In this document: positions 8,252 to 15,750 of the stretch, piece after piece
How the letters are laid out: each line of letters begins with the position of its first letter
Position numbering within the stretch: the first letter of the stretch is position 1
NCBI RefSeq assembly: GCF_004764705.1
Contig: NZ_SHLX01000008.1
Span: forward strand, 240,294-304,293
DNA from: Paenibacillus cymbidii
GTDB lineage: Bacteria; Bacillota; Bacilli; Paenibacillales; NBRC-103111
Direction of reading: 5' to 3'
DNA length: 64,000 nt
Notes under the pieces: generated by a model
Told to the model about the DNA's origin: nothing
Seen by the model: the letters and a program-made list of their open reading frames with translations, nothing else
The model's database searches: none
Translations under genes and position numbers: made by a program

Positions 8252-9259
8252 TCAAGCTTCTTCTGCGTTAAGCCACGCTTCCAATTCCAAGATCGTATCC
8301 GCATAGCGGGTTATGGAATGAATCGTCGCGATTGCTTGTGAAGTCCCCATGCTTTGTTCCGCTTCGTCCGTGCATTCGATCCATAAGGAACGTTTCAGAT
8401 TATATTCCAGCCAATCCAACTTCCCCAGAAACCCGCTCGCCAAGATCATGGACCAATTTGCTTGCAATGGTGCCCGCGACTTTCGGTAACCTGCCATAAA
8501 AGCGAAAAATTTCTCTTTATCAATCTTCCCCAACTCATTTTCAGACCAGTAGATCGCCGTTTCAAGTAAATCTTGCTTGGGGTTTCGGTAGCCGGCCGAT
8601 TCCCAGTCAATAAGAGCGGGAGTATGTTGATGCCACATCACATTTTTAGGGTCCAAATCCCCGTGACTGATAACCCATTCAGCGGATAACCGCTTCGTCG
8701 ATTCAATCGCCGTAACATTCCACTCATTCAGCTTGTCGATGATTTCCAGCAGCAGGTTTGCCCATTCCGACTGACTTTCCTGCCCCTTCTCCAAATAGTG
8801 TTGCCAGTTGGTTGGCCGGCTGTCATTTGTCCAATGATTTGCTATTGCCGGCTCTGCAAAATCGATCTTATGCAAATCCGAAAGAATGCCGCCTATTTTT
8901 TCGCAATGGACCGTGTCAATTTCACTTGGCCGCAGCACTTCGCCATCGATCCAATCAAAAACGAGGTAATATTGCTCGTCTACTTTATGAATCGAATCCC
9001 CGTTGAACACTTTAGCCGGCAGGGCAGGCACATAGCGTGCGGCAACATTGGCAATCCGCTCCGAATCGATAAAGTTTCTCATGGCGGTAGGCCTGCGCAT
9101 GATCTCGGGGTTCAGCGCTTTGACCGCGTATCTCCCGAGAGTGGTTTGCAGCGCATACATTCGATGCATAAACCCGCCGCTTACCGCTACAGGCCCTTCT
9201 ACGATCTCGCCGAGCCTTAAATACTCGCATAACTTGCCAAATTGTACGATCTCGCCCAA
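8252..9259 (-). CDS. APH-family phosphotransferase
   Basis: Kinase-fold protein of about 335 aa in the aminoglycoside phosphotransferase/choline kinase superfamily. The catalytic loop is SHGDLDPKNVMW (catalytic Asp in HGD) and the metal-binding motif is LIDWESAGYRNP. The N-lobe Lys is likely in RYAVKALN. I place the start at TTG 9259 with AAAGGAG 8 nt upstream. The longer frame from 9310 begins inside a hairpin of the four-hairpin repeat and has no ribosome site. Many such genes phosphorylate small metabolites rather than antibiotics, so resistance should not be assumed. The catalytic residues look complete. Confidence 0.82.
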   Translation of the reverse strand: MGEIVQFGKLCEYLRLGEIVEGPVAVSGGFMHRMYALQTTLGRYAVKALNPEIMRRPTAMRNFIDSERIANVAARYVPALPAKVFNGDSIHKVDEQYYLVFDWIDGEVLRPSEIDTVHCEKIGGILSDLHKIDFAEPAIANHWTNDSRPTNWQHYLEKGQESQSEWANLLLEIIDKLNEWNVTAIESTKRLSAEWVISHGDLDPKNVMWHQHTPALIDWESAGYRNPKQDLLETAIYWSENELGKIDKEKFFAFMAGYRKSRAPLQANWSMILASGFLGKLDWLEYNLKRSLWIECTDEAEQSMGTSQAIATIHSITRYADTILELEAWLNAEEA

Positions 9260-9300
9260 GTTTGCAGCTCCTTTTATCCGAATCGTTCGGCTCCGGGCAA

Positions 9301-9490
9301 AATAGGCCATAAAAAATGGCCTATTCCCCCGATTTCGGGGGCTTCATCGAAAATAGCCAGTGAAAACACTGGTTATTTCCGCCAAACAGCCCTAATCACC
9401 GCAGATTGACACGAATAGCCAGTGAAATCATTGGCTATTTTGTGGTGACTGCCTATTTTAGACCCAATAGGCCATAAAACATGGCCTATT
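9301..9490. repeat. Four-hairpin repeat element, copy A
   Basis: Four palindromes in order II-I-I-II. Type II has arms AATAGGCCAT / ATGGCCTATT (9301-9325 and 9466-9490). Type I has arms AATAGCCAGTG / CACTGGCTATT (9352-9376 and 9414-9438, with small changes). Start-to-start distances are 51, 62 and 52 bp. A GC hairpin CCCCCGA/TCGGGGG (9326-9341) fills the first spacer in this copy only. It lies between two minus-strand genes. The rest of the 9260-9601 gap shows nothing else I can support. Confidence 0.9.
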
Positions 9491-9601
9491 TCGCTATCCC
9501 CTTGCGGTTCCACGTTCAGTTGACAACATTGCCTCAGCGAATTCGACCTGATCGATCATCATCTACCTCTGATAATCCCATCGCGTTAGCCCATTTCCCT
9601 T

Positions 9602-10150
9602 TTAAATCCAGTCTTTCACTATTTCTACGACCTCAATTTTTCCATTTAGCAAAGTTTCGACCAATCGCTCTTTACCGAGTTTATTTGGTCGGTTGCTCCA
9701 ATAATAATCTGCGTTTCTTTCATTTTCTAGAGCATCTTTGGTTCCATCAAAAACATTGTACGCATCGCCATCAAAAACACTGCCATCCGCCCGCAATTTA
9801 ACGATCTGATACACGTTTCTGCCGCTAGTTTGGAATGAATTAGCCCACATCTCTGCATCCGATAAAGTTCTTGAAGTGTACAAGCAGGACATTCGGGAAG
9901 GAAAACTTGCATATTTCTCCCTTCTGACCTTCTCCAAAGCTAGTTCCCGCCATGTTCTAATAGCCCAATATTCCAAATTCGAATAAATAAATTTCGAAAA
10001 GTCATCAGCCGGCGCATCGCCATCCAACATTTTTTTACAGGCCATAACTCGATTGTAAACGCCATTATGATGATCATCGTCATAAATAATCATCTGTCCC
10101 AGTTCCATTGGTTTTTCAGTAACTACATGGTACACGTAAGTGTCGGTCAT
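9602..10150 (-). CDS. Hypothetical protein, DUF2441-like
   Basis: Soluble protein of 182 aa with no signal peptide or membrane segment. The opening YVYHVVTEKPMELGQMIIYDDDHHNGVYNRV resembles proteins grouped as DUF2441, found sporadically in Bacillus and Paenibacillus; this assignment is from memory. AAGGAG lies 9 nt before the ATG. It sits in the AT-rich accessory stretch next to a GNAT gene. Function is unknown. Confidence 0.75.
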   Translation of the reverse strand: MTDTYVYHVVTEKPMELGQMIIYDDDHHNGVYNRVMACKKMLDGDAPADDFSKFIYSNLEYWAIRTWRELALEKVRREKYASFPSRMSCLYTSRTLSDAEMWANSFQTSGRNVYQIVKLRADGSVFDGDAYNVFDGTKDALENERNADYYWSNRPNKLGKERLVETLLNGKIEVVEIVKDWI

Positions 10151-10176
10151 TAAAGTCTACTCCTTGCGCAACAGCA

Positions 10177-10617
10177 TCAACGATACATTTGAACAAACCA
10201 CATGGTAAACCCATGCTTTTCATAAAACCCAACGATTTTTTGCCACTGCTTGCTTGCAGAATATACAATAGAACGAGTTACGCCATTACCTTCTGCTGTC
10301 TGAAGAAGCTTATCCACCAACAAATGACCGATATTTCCGTTCCGATGCTGGGGATGGACGTACACCTCATCAACCTCGAGGTAACGTTCGCCTTTTGCAA
10401 TGACCGCCAACCCGTCGCTTACGTGGATCTTGCCAGTGATATACCCAACTATGTCCGAACCGACCTCTGCCACCCAAAAATATTCTCCGATATAACTCTG
10501 CAAGAGTTCCTCGGTGTTCGCTCCCAACCCGTAGGTAATACATTCAGCGACCCATAGCTCGGATAACTCAACCACTTTACGGAGGTCAACTTCTCTCGCT
10601 TTTCTCACATTGATCAT
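10177..10617 (-). CDS. GNAT family N-acetyltransferase
   Basis: Acetyl-CoA-dependent acyltransferase of 146 aa, single GNAT domain. The acetyl-CoA-binding motif A is visible as VDEVYVHPQHRNGNIGHLLVDKLL (R/Q-x-x-G-x-G/A type), followed by the C-terminal IVGFYEKHGF signature. The acceptor cannot be predicted. It lies 26 nt upstream of the DUF2441-like gene on the same strand and may be co-transcribed with it. Confidence 0.88.
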   Translation of the reverse strand: MINVRKAREVDLRKVVELSELWVAECITYGLGANTEELLQSYIGEYFWVAEVGSDIVGYITGKIHVSDGLAVIAKGERYLEVDEVYVHPQHRNGNIGHLLVDKLLQTAEGNGVTRSIVYSASKQWQKIVGFYEKHGFTMWFVQMYR

Positions 10618-10736
10618 AAGAATATTCCTTCATCCTTTGGCGGATTTGCTCTGATTTCCGTTACCAGCCGTTGCTTCTCCTGCTCGGATATTCCGTCAGC
10701 GCCAAGCTTTCGTGCTGCAATAGGAACCATCCATAC

Positions 10737-11441
10737 TCACTGATTTTCTTTGGTTGAGACAATGTCCAACAGATTTTGCACACAAGCGATACCTCGCACT
10801 TGCTCAACCAGTGTATTGTCAATGTATCGAAGCGATTGAAGAGCAATTTCTTTAGCTTGCGCAACATTATGTTTATCAAGCTCCGATACCACTTCGCGAA
10901 CGATATTCAAGGAATACACTGCTCTTTGAACAATTCGGATAATAAGCACTTTGCGAATATCGGAAGAGCTATACATACGGAAACCGCTCTCTTGTTGACG
11001 CTCGGGCTTGAGTAACCCCTCCTTCTCCCAATGCCGAATCGCAGAAGCAGATACTTTCGCTTCTTCCGCTACCTCGCCAATCGTAAACGAGTTTTTATTG
11101 CGGTACTTCGGCAGGTCGTTCAGTTCTTTCAAATCAAGCATGTCAACTGTTCGTTGTACGGTTTCCTTTTCTGCATGCAAGTTTACTTGTGCCTTGTTAA
11201 TTAGCCATAAGGCTTCAAGATGCTCGCCGCGAATGATGCGCGGCATCACCTCTCGAATCAAATCCATTCCAAAACCGGCATACATCGCTCGTATGCATTG
11301 GAAATACGCCTCATGTTCCTTTGTATAAACGCGATAGCCATTTGCCGCTCTGCCGACATGAGGAACAATTCCCCAAGCTTCATAATGCCTCAATGCGCTC
11401 GTGCTTATAGTTAATTTTTTGGCGATCTCAATCCCTTTCAT
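10737..11441 (-). CDS. MerR-family regulator with two tandem MerR DNA-binding domains
   Basis: DNA-binding regulator of about 234 aa. It contains two successive MerR helix-turn-helix/wing units: GIEIAKKLTISTSALRHYEAWGIVPHVGRAANGYRVYT (residues ~3-42) and FTIGEVAEEAKVSASAIRHWEKEGLLKPERQQESGFRMY (~120-160), each followed by helices. The start is ATG 11441, preceded by AGGGGGGCG; the upstream Met at 11468 has no site. No Cys-rich metal pocket is visible, so an organic ligand or none is likely. It diverges from the VOC-domain gene at 11606 and probably controls it. Confidence 0.88.
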   Translation of the reverse strand: MKGIEIAKKLTISTSALRHYEAWGIVPHVGRAANGYRVYTKEHEAYFQCIRAMYAGFGMDLIREVMPRIIRGEHLEALWLINKAQVNLHAEKETVQRTVDMLDLKELNDLPKYRNKNSFTIGEVAEEAKVSASAIRHWEKEGLLKPERQQESGFRMYSSSDIRKVLIIRIVQRAVYSLNIVREVVSELDKHNVAQAKEIALQSLRYIDNTLVEQVRGIACVQNLLDIVSTKENQ

Positions 11442-11605
11442 CTCGCCCCCCTGGTTTAAGCCTATCATTTATCATTAAAGTATATGACGAGTTTATATCT
11501 CCCAGTCATTCTAACACAATAGTGTATTTCAATTAACCTTATCATTTGCATTAATGTGTTACGCTTGAGGCGTAGCTGAATTCACTTAAAAAGAGGTGGC
11601 TAGTA

Positions 11606-12316
11606 ATGGTTAAAATGATACCGATTTTGCCGTGTCCATCCATAAAGGAACAGGTATCCTTTTATGAGAGTTTGGGGTTCGATGCCATTCAAATTTATAC
11701 CCGACCAAATCCATATGCAGTTGTGGGTTATCGTACACTTGAATTGCACTTTTATGGAACCAAAAAAATAATGCCTAATGAAAATCCCCAGATGTGCTAT
11801 ATCCAAGTTGATGATGTAAACCGGGTGTATGAGGAGTTCACTACCAAATTGAAACGACACCTCGGGAAAATCCCTCGTTCCGGCATACCGCGAATATCGA
11901 AATTGAAACATTTAGTAGAAGATCGAAGGTTTTTGATGACAGATGTGGGTGGAAACACGTTTTACATTGGAACACCGAATGCCGATCCTGCTTTTTACAG
12001 AACCATCGAAAGCGTGGAGTATGCAAAACATTTCGAGACACTCTACGATTTACTCCATTCAAAAGAGGACAGCAAGTCAGCGTTCACTATGTTGGAAAAA
12101 TTCTTTCATGCAGATGATTTGAATTCGATAAAAGTAGGAGATCTGGATCTGGCAAAAATATTGCTGGTTGCATTGGATATTCATTTACAACGGGATCAAG
12201 CAGTGAACCCAATCATTAACGATAAACTGCAAAAGTTGGTTAGCATTTACAACACGGAAAGCCCCGATTGGCATAAAATCGCGAAACAGTATCACGAAAT
12301 TATTGGCGGTGAATAG
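11606..12316 (+). CDS. VOC (glyoxalase/bleomycin resistance) superfamily protein
   Basis: Protein of 236 aa. Residues 1-125 look like a single VOC module (MIPILPCPSIKEQVSFYESLGF...YIQVDDVNRVYEEF...LMTDVGGNTFYIG), with paired beta-alpha-beta-beta-beta units. Residues 130-236 are an extra alpha-helical part I do not recognise. Such proteins bind or modify small molecules, sometimes giving antibiotic resistance by sequestration. AAGAGGTGG precedes the ATG. Its divergent partner is the tandem MerR gene. Substrate is unknown. Confidence 0.82.
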   Translation: MVKMIPILPCPSIKEQVSFYESLGFDAIQIYTRPNPYAVVGYRTLELHFYGTKKIMPNENPQMCYIQVDDVNRVYEEFTTKLKRHLGKIPRSGIPRISKLKHLVEDRRFLMTDVGGNTFYIGTPNADPAFYRTIESVEYAKHFETLYDLLHSKEDSKSAFTMLEKFFHADDLNSIKVGDLDLAKILLVALDIHLQRDQAVNPIINDKLQKLVSIYNTESPDWHKIAKQYHEIIGGE

Positions 12317-12606
12317 TAAACTGGCGGGGCGATAGGTAATTTTTGAATAGCGAATCCTTTGGTATGGGAGTTACGCTATCCTTGATTTCCAGAATTTATG
12401 TATTCGTTAATCCCTCGGGGATATTTCCGTTAATATGGTATCATTCATGGGCAACGATCTCCCTTAACTACACTTAGGAGGACTTTTGGAGCAAGAAACC
12501 CGGGAAGACAGGGCTTGAGCGGCAATTTGGTTTGAGCCGGGGCAAGTCATCCATCTGTGGCTGGGTCAAGCCGAACGGCTGGGCTTCCCCAATATCAAAA
12601 AATATG

Positions 12607-12649
12607 TACAATGTATTTCCATCGCACATAAATTGCTTTACAATGTAAA
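12607..12649 (+). promoter_or_regulatory. Candidate antitoxin autoregulatory operator pair
   Basis: TACAATGTA occurs twice (12607-12615 and 12639-12647), exactly 32 bp apart, about three helical turns. The second copy is inside the perfect palindrome TTTACAATGTAAA (12637-12649). Both lie just upstream of the RelB-type antitoxin start. RelB/DinJ antitoxins usually bind palindromes in their own promoter. The rest of the 12317-12675 gap holds no recognisable gene; short open frames there have no start or family resemblance. Confidence 0.45.
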
Positions 12650-12675
12650 TAATATCGATAAAGGGGTGATGAGGG

Positions 12676-12954
12676 ATGGCGCAAACCAATATCAATATTC
12701 GGATGGATGAAGAACTTAAAAAAGAAGCGGAATCTCTTTTTGCGGATTTAGGGCTAAACATGACGACGGCGGTAAATATCTTTGTTCGGCAGTCGGTACG
12801 ACAAGGTGGAATTCCTTTTGAAATCACAACTCAAACCGATGCCTTTTATAACCCGTACAACCTCAAAAGGATAAAGCAATCGATTCAACAAATGGAGCAG
12901 GGAAAAATGATTGCCAAAACAATGAACGACTTAGTGCAAATGGCTGATGAGTAA
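12676..12954 (+). CDS. RelB/DinJ family antitoxin
   Basis: Antitoxin of 92 aa. The N-terminal ribbon-helix-helix (TNINIRMDEELKKEAESLFADLGLNMTTAVNIFVRQSVRQGGIPFEI) is typical of RelB/DinJ and would bind its own operator. The C-terminal part (NLKRIKQSIQQMEQGKMIAKTMNDL) would neutralise the toxin. GGGGTGATGAGGG precedes the ATG. Its last codons overlap the start of the YoeB-type toxin, which is frameshifted, so this antitoxin appears intact but without a working partner here. Confidence 0.9.
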   Translation: MAQTNINIRMDEELKKEAESLFADLGLNMTTAVNIFVRQSVRQGGIPFEITTQTDAFYNPYNLKRIKQSIQQMEQGKMIAKTMNDLVQMADE

Positions 12955-13226
12955 TCTTTTTTTTACAAGCATTTCCTGGGAAGACTACGTATATTGGCAA
13001 ACCGAGGATAGAAAAACATTGAGAAGGATCAATCAACTCAATTAATGACATTGTGCGCAACGGCTATGAGCGGATTGGAAAGCCGGAGCCGCTGCGAGGG
13101 GATCTCACGGGATATTGGAGCCGCCGCATAGATGATACAAACCGCCTAGTTTACCGCCTTCATAATGGAATGATTGAATTTTATGCTTTTCGAACGCATT
13201 ATGGCGATGAACGCATTATGGCGTAA
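12947..13226 (+). pseudogene. yoeB: YoeB-type mRNA interferase toxin, frameshifted
   Basis: Starts with ATG 12947 inside the antitoxin stop region (ATGAGTAA overlap), the normal layout of relB-yoeB pairs. Frame 1 gives SWEDYVYWQTEDRKTLRRINQL, then stops at 13042-13044. Deleting one A at about 13039-13042 restores INDIVRNGYERIGKPEPLRG and continues to the end. The equivalents of E. coli YoeB Glu46 (KPEPL), Arg65 (NRLVY) and His83 (THY) are all present after the shift, so the ancestor was active. A 17-nt tandem duplication near 13195-13228 has also changed the C-terminus. A sequencing error is the main alternative. Confidence 0.85.
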
Positions 13227-13391
13227 ATGAAACAAAGTGTTCTCAAGGTGTTCAAGCTCCTGCTACGCACAAAAGGTTACTGCACGCCTGTCTGTGGATG
13301 GCCGTAAGTATACTCAGTATGCCGTTCAATAACAACCTGCCCACCGGAAACCTGCCACGACCCCAAACCCGCGTCCGATGCGACTTCTTGG

Positions 13392-13799
13392 CTTTTACCG
13401 GAAACGATATATGAGCATTATGGGCTAAATGTGTCGCAACTTAAACCACAACCAGGAGGCTGGTCCTCACTTGCCTACAAGATGATTGCGGACAACCACT
13501 CATACTTTTTAAAAATTTACGAGAAAAACAGAGAATCCACCCCGAAATGGACTGCCTTGATAAACGAATATGCTCCCATCCCGATCTGGCTCCATCATTA
13601 TAGCAGGTTAAATAGAAAAATCCCTGTTCCCCTTACGACAAGGGATGGCGATTACCAATGCACTAACTCTGATCGCATTTTTCTGCTCTATGATTACATT
13701 GACGGAGAAACAATTGGGCCTCGAGATTTAACAGAAAATCAGGTGGTACAACTATCGGAGGGTCGGTTGACATTCTGGAAATATCCATTATATAATTAG
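13392..13799 (+). pseudogene. Remnant of an APH-like phosphotransferase (N-lobe only)
   Basis: The frame encodes LPETIYEHYGLNVSQL, then PGGWSSLAYKMIADNHSYFLKIYEK and FLLYDYIDGETIG, which look like the N-lobe and hinge of an aminoglycoside-phosphotransferase-like kinase. It then ends in unrelated RLTFWKYPLYN. The catalytic HGD loop and metal-binding DxD/DWE motif are absent. A GTG at 13431 could start translation but has no ribosome site, and the homologous region begins upstream of it. Most likely a decayed 3'-truncated gene. The stretch 13227-13391 has no recognisable coding content. Confidence 0.6.
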
Positions 13800-13807
13800 G
13801 ATGCTAG
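13796..13807 (+). promoter_or_regulatory. Candidate MarR operator, site 1
   Basis: TTAGGATGCTAG upstream of the marR-type gene. It is the exact reverse complement of site 3 (14376-14387) and differs at two positions from the near-perfect palindrome of site 2 (14296-14307). The spacing relative to the gene suggests autoregulation. Confidence 0.55.
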
Positions 13808-13843
13808 TAATATCGACACGATCTCAGAATGGAGTCATACCGC

Positions 13844-14269
13844 ATGTCTCAATCCATCCTTTACTTGAAAAGAACCTATATTATTATGCGCAAAGAGCTT
13901 GACGTGCGGTTAAGCGCATTCAATCTGACGACTTCGCAATTCGAGATCTTGGGCTATTTGGCTCAATCCGGGGGATTGGAGCAGCAGAAGCTCCAGCATC
14001 ATAGTGGAATTACATCCGCGACTTTGACCGGAATATTAGATAAGCTGGAGGCTCGGGGATACATCTCCCGCAAGCCTAGCCATACGGACGGAAGGGCTAA
14101 CGTTGTGACGCTCACGCAGCAGGGCAACGAGGTGTTCGGAAAGCTGGTCGGTCTTATTCTGGAATTCGAGAACGAGATGCTTAAAGGGTTCACGCAAGCC
14201 GAGAGAGATTTGCTGGGACAATGGCTGCAACGAGTGGCCAAGAATCTAGGGGATAAGGAATATTATTAA
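13844..14269 (+). CDS. MarR family transcriptional regulator
   Basis: Winged-helix repressor of about 141 aa. The core LTTSQFEILGYLAQSGGLEQQKLQHHSGITSATLTGILDKLEARGYISRKPSHTDGRANVVTLTQQG has the recognition helix, the wing and the conserved DxRxxxV-like D-G-R-A-N-V. I prefer ATG 13844 with GGAG nine nt upstream; the in-frame ATG at 13829 has no site. It is 136 nt ahead of an SDR gene. Three related palindromes in the flanking non-coding DNA suggest it controls itself and the SDR unit. No redox Cys of the OhrR type is visible, so a ligand other than peroxide is likely. Confidence 0.88.
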   Translation: MSQSILYLKRTYIIMRKELDVRLSAFNLTTSQFEILGYLAQSGGLEQQKLQHHSGITSATLTGILDKLEARGYISRKPSHTDGRANVVTLTQQGNEVFGKLVGLILEFENEMLKGFTQAERDLLGQWLQRVAKNLGDKEYY

Positions 14270-14295
14270 GAAGGGCTTTTCGCCTACGCCTATAT

Positions 14296-14387
14296 CTAGG
14301 ATCCTAACGATTAAAGAGGGGGTGAGTGCGATGGTGCGTTTATAAGAATGAAGATGAATAACGTTTGTTTTATAGCTAGCATCCTAA
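14296..14387 (+). promoter_or_regulatory. Candidate MarR operators, sites 2 and 3, ahead of the SDR gene
   Basis: CTAGGATCCTAA (14296-14307, containing the perfect palindrome TAGGATCCTA) and CTAGCATCCTAA (14376-14387). Both lie between marR and the SDR start at 14406. Site 3 ends 18 nt before the start codon, a position able to block the promoter or ribosome access. Confidence 0.55.
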
Positions 14388-14405
14388 TTAATACTGGGAG
14401 GCATT

Positions 14406-15164
14406 ATGCGAATCGTAGTTACTGGAGGAACAAGCGGAATCGGTTACGGGACGGCGCGCTTTGCCGCGGAACGCGGTTGGGAGGTAACGATCGTCGGGCG
14501 TAATCGAACCCAAGGCGAGAAGATTGCCGCCGAGCTGGGGGCGGACTACCTCTATGCAGATCTGTCCAAGATGTCGGATGTACTTCGATTAGCGGAACAG
14601 CTAGAAGGACCGATTAATGCGTTGGCGCTGTGTGCGGGAGTAATATATACCGACAAAGAGGCACGGCTGACCAATGAAGGGTTGGAGACGACTTTCGCAA
14701 CCAACTATTTGAGTAAATTCGCGTTATCGGAGATCCTTCTTCAGCAGAACAAGATCGTACCTGACGGATGCATCGTTATGGTAGGAGGTAATGGCGTCCA
14801 CAAGAATGCTTCGACCTCTTGGGCTGAACCACAAGCCGGTCTATCATCCGCGATGAAGGCAGCGCTTGCGGTCGATCTCTATGCTTCCGAGCTCGCCAAT
14901 CGATATCCGCAGTTGCGCGTGCACACCTGCTATCCGGGAATCGTTCGAACGAATTTGTTCCAAGAGGCATCGTTGCTGTTCCGATTGTTGTCTCGAATGT
15001 TCGGCCAGCCGATAGCTAAAGGCAGCGCTTATCTGGGGCGGCTGATCTTGGAGAAGCATTCGGGGGTGCATTGGAAGCAGGATCGCCCAATGCGTTTCCG
15101 CGTTCCTTTGCCCGTAGGCCATGAATCTGAGGCGCTATGGGCATATAGTCGACAATATATTTGA
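14406..15164 (+). CDS. Short-chain dehydrogenase/reductase-like protein with altered active site
   Basis: Rossmann-fold protein of 252 aa. The NAD(P)-binding TGGTSGIG is at residues 6-13, and the NNAG-like segment reads ALCAGV. The canonical catalytic YxxxK is not seen: the Lys lies in LSSAMKAAL, where the Tyr position is occupied by Ser, and the upstream catalytic Ser region reads VMVGGNGVHKN. It may therefore be a non-canonical reductase or a nucleotide-binding regulator. TGGGAGG precedes the ATG. It lies between marR and a STAS-like gene, likely one unit. Confidence 0.85.
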   Translation: MRIVVTGGTSGIGYGTARFAAERGWEVTIVGRNRTQGEKIAAELGADYLYADLSKMSDVLRLAEQLEGPINALALCAGVIYTDKEARLTNEGLETTFATNYLSKFALSEILLQQNKIVPDGCIVMVGGNGVHKNASTSWAEPQAGLSSAMKAALAVDLYASELANRYPQLRVHTCYPGIVRTNLFQEASLLFRLLSRMFGQPIAKGSAYLGRLILEKHSGVHWKQDRPMRFRVPLPVGHESEALWAYSRQYI

Positions 15165-15188
15165 CCACATAACAAAGGGGAGTTAAGC

Positions 15189-15647
15189 ATGCGTTATAAA
15201 GCAGGGTGGCTGGTGCAAAATCATATTTTGGCTTTGACGCATTTTGAACCGGTGGTAACGATGGAGGATTTCCGGGATATCGCTGCGGATGCGCACATGG
15301 CTTTGCAAGAGGCGACGCAGCCACTTCACCTTCTGATCGATAATCGGATTATCGCTGAAAGGACGGTCGCCACTCTGGACTCGATGTTGAACGCTCTGCC
15401 TATCCTCCAACATGCGCACCTGCGATGGATTGTTGTCGTGCTGCCCGAAACCGTCAAAGAGACTGCAGCAGCTAGACAAGTCGAACGACATGGATCGATT
15501 CAATTAAAATTTACGGACAGTCTGGCTTCCGCATTCCAGCATCTTGCCCGTGAAGATGACCGTTTAGACGGGGCGGCCGGCATGGAATCTAGCTGGAGCG
15601 ATTGGATCTCGTACGCGGACAATCCGGTAGCGACGGGGGAAGAGTAA
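15189..15647 (+). CDS. STAS-like protein with a C-terminus derived from a sulfurtransferase
   Basis: Small soluble protein of 152 aa. Residues 1-128 look like a STAS/SpoIIAA-like sensor (VVTMEDFRDIAADAHMALQEATQPLHLLIDNRI ... HLRWIVVVLP). The last 18 residues, SWSDWISYADNPVATGEE, match 16 of 18 positions of the C-terminus of the sulfurtransferase encoded convergently at 15751. The shared DNA differs at many synonymous sites, so this tail is not a recent copy. It is more likely the 3' stub of a diverged paralogue fused in frame by a deletion. A ribosome site AAGGGG precedes the ATG at fair spacing. Function is unknown. Confidence 0.7.
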   Translation: MRYKAGWLVQNHILALTHFEPVVTMEDFRDIAADAHMALQEATQPLHLLIDNRIIAERTVATLDSMLNALPILQHAHLRWIVVVLPETVKETAAARQVERHGSIQLKFTDSLASAFQHLAREDDRLDGAAGMESSWSDWISYADNPVATGEE

Positions 15648-15669
15648 AAGCCGAGAGGCCGTGTCGGAC

Positions 15670-15729
15670 GCGGGTTTGGGGGCTGTGACAGGTCACTCGC
15701 TTCTAACCTGTCACAGCCCTAAGCCCGCA
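15670..15729. terminator. Strong hairpin between convergent genes (bidirectional terminator)
   Basis: A perfect 14-bp stem, GGGCTGTGACAGGT (15680-15693) with ACCTGTCACAGCCC (15706-15719), has a 12-nt loop. It is extended outward by a near-match GCGGGTTT / AAGCCCGC. It sits between the STAS-like gene (+) and the sulfurtransferase (-), where both transcripts should end. No long U tract follows on either side. Confidence 0.7.
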
Positions 15730-15750
15730 TCAAACGCGGGTTCTCAGCTC

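Noticed and set aside
9301..9490. CRISPR array
   Set aside because: The repeats are two different palindromes with unequal spacing, no identical direct repeats and no cas genes.
12478..12670. Possible small gene between the VOC gene and relB
   Set aside because: Short frames are open but none has a start with a ribosome site or a recognisable family; the region holds the antitoxin operators.
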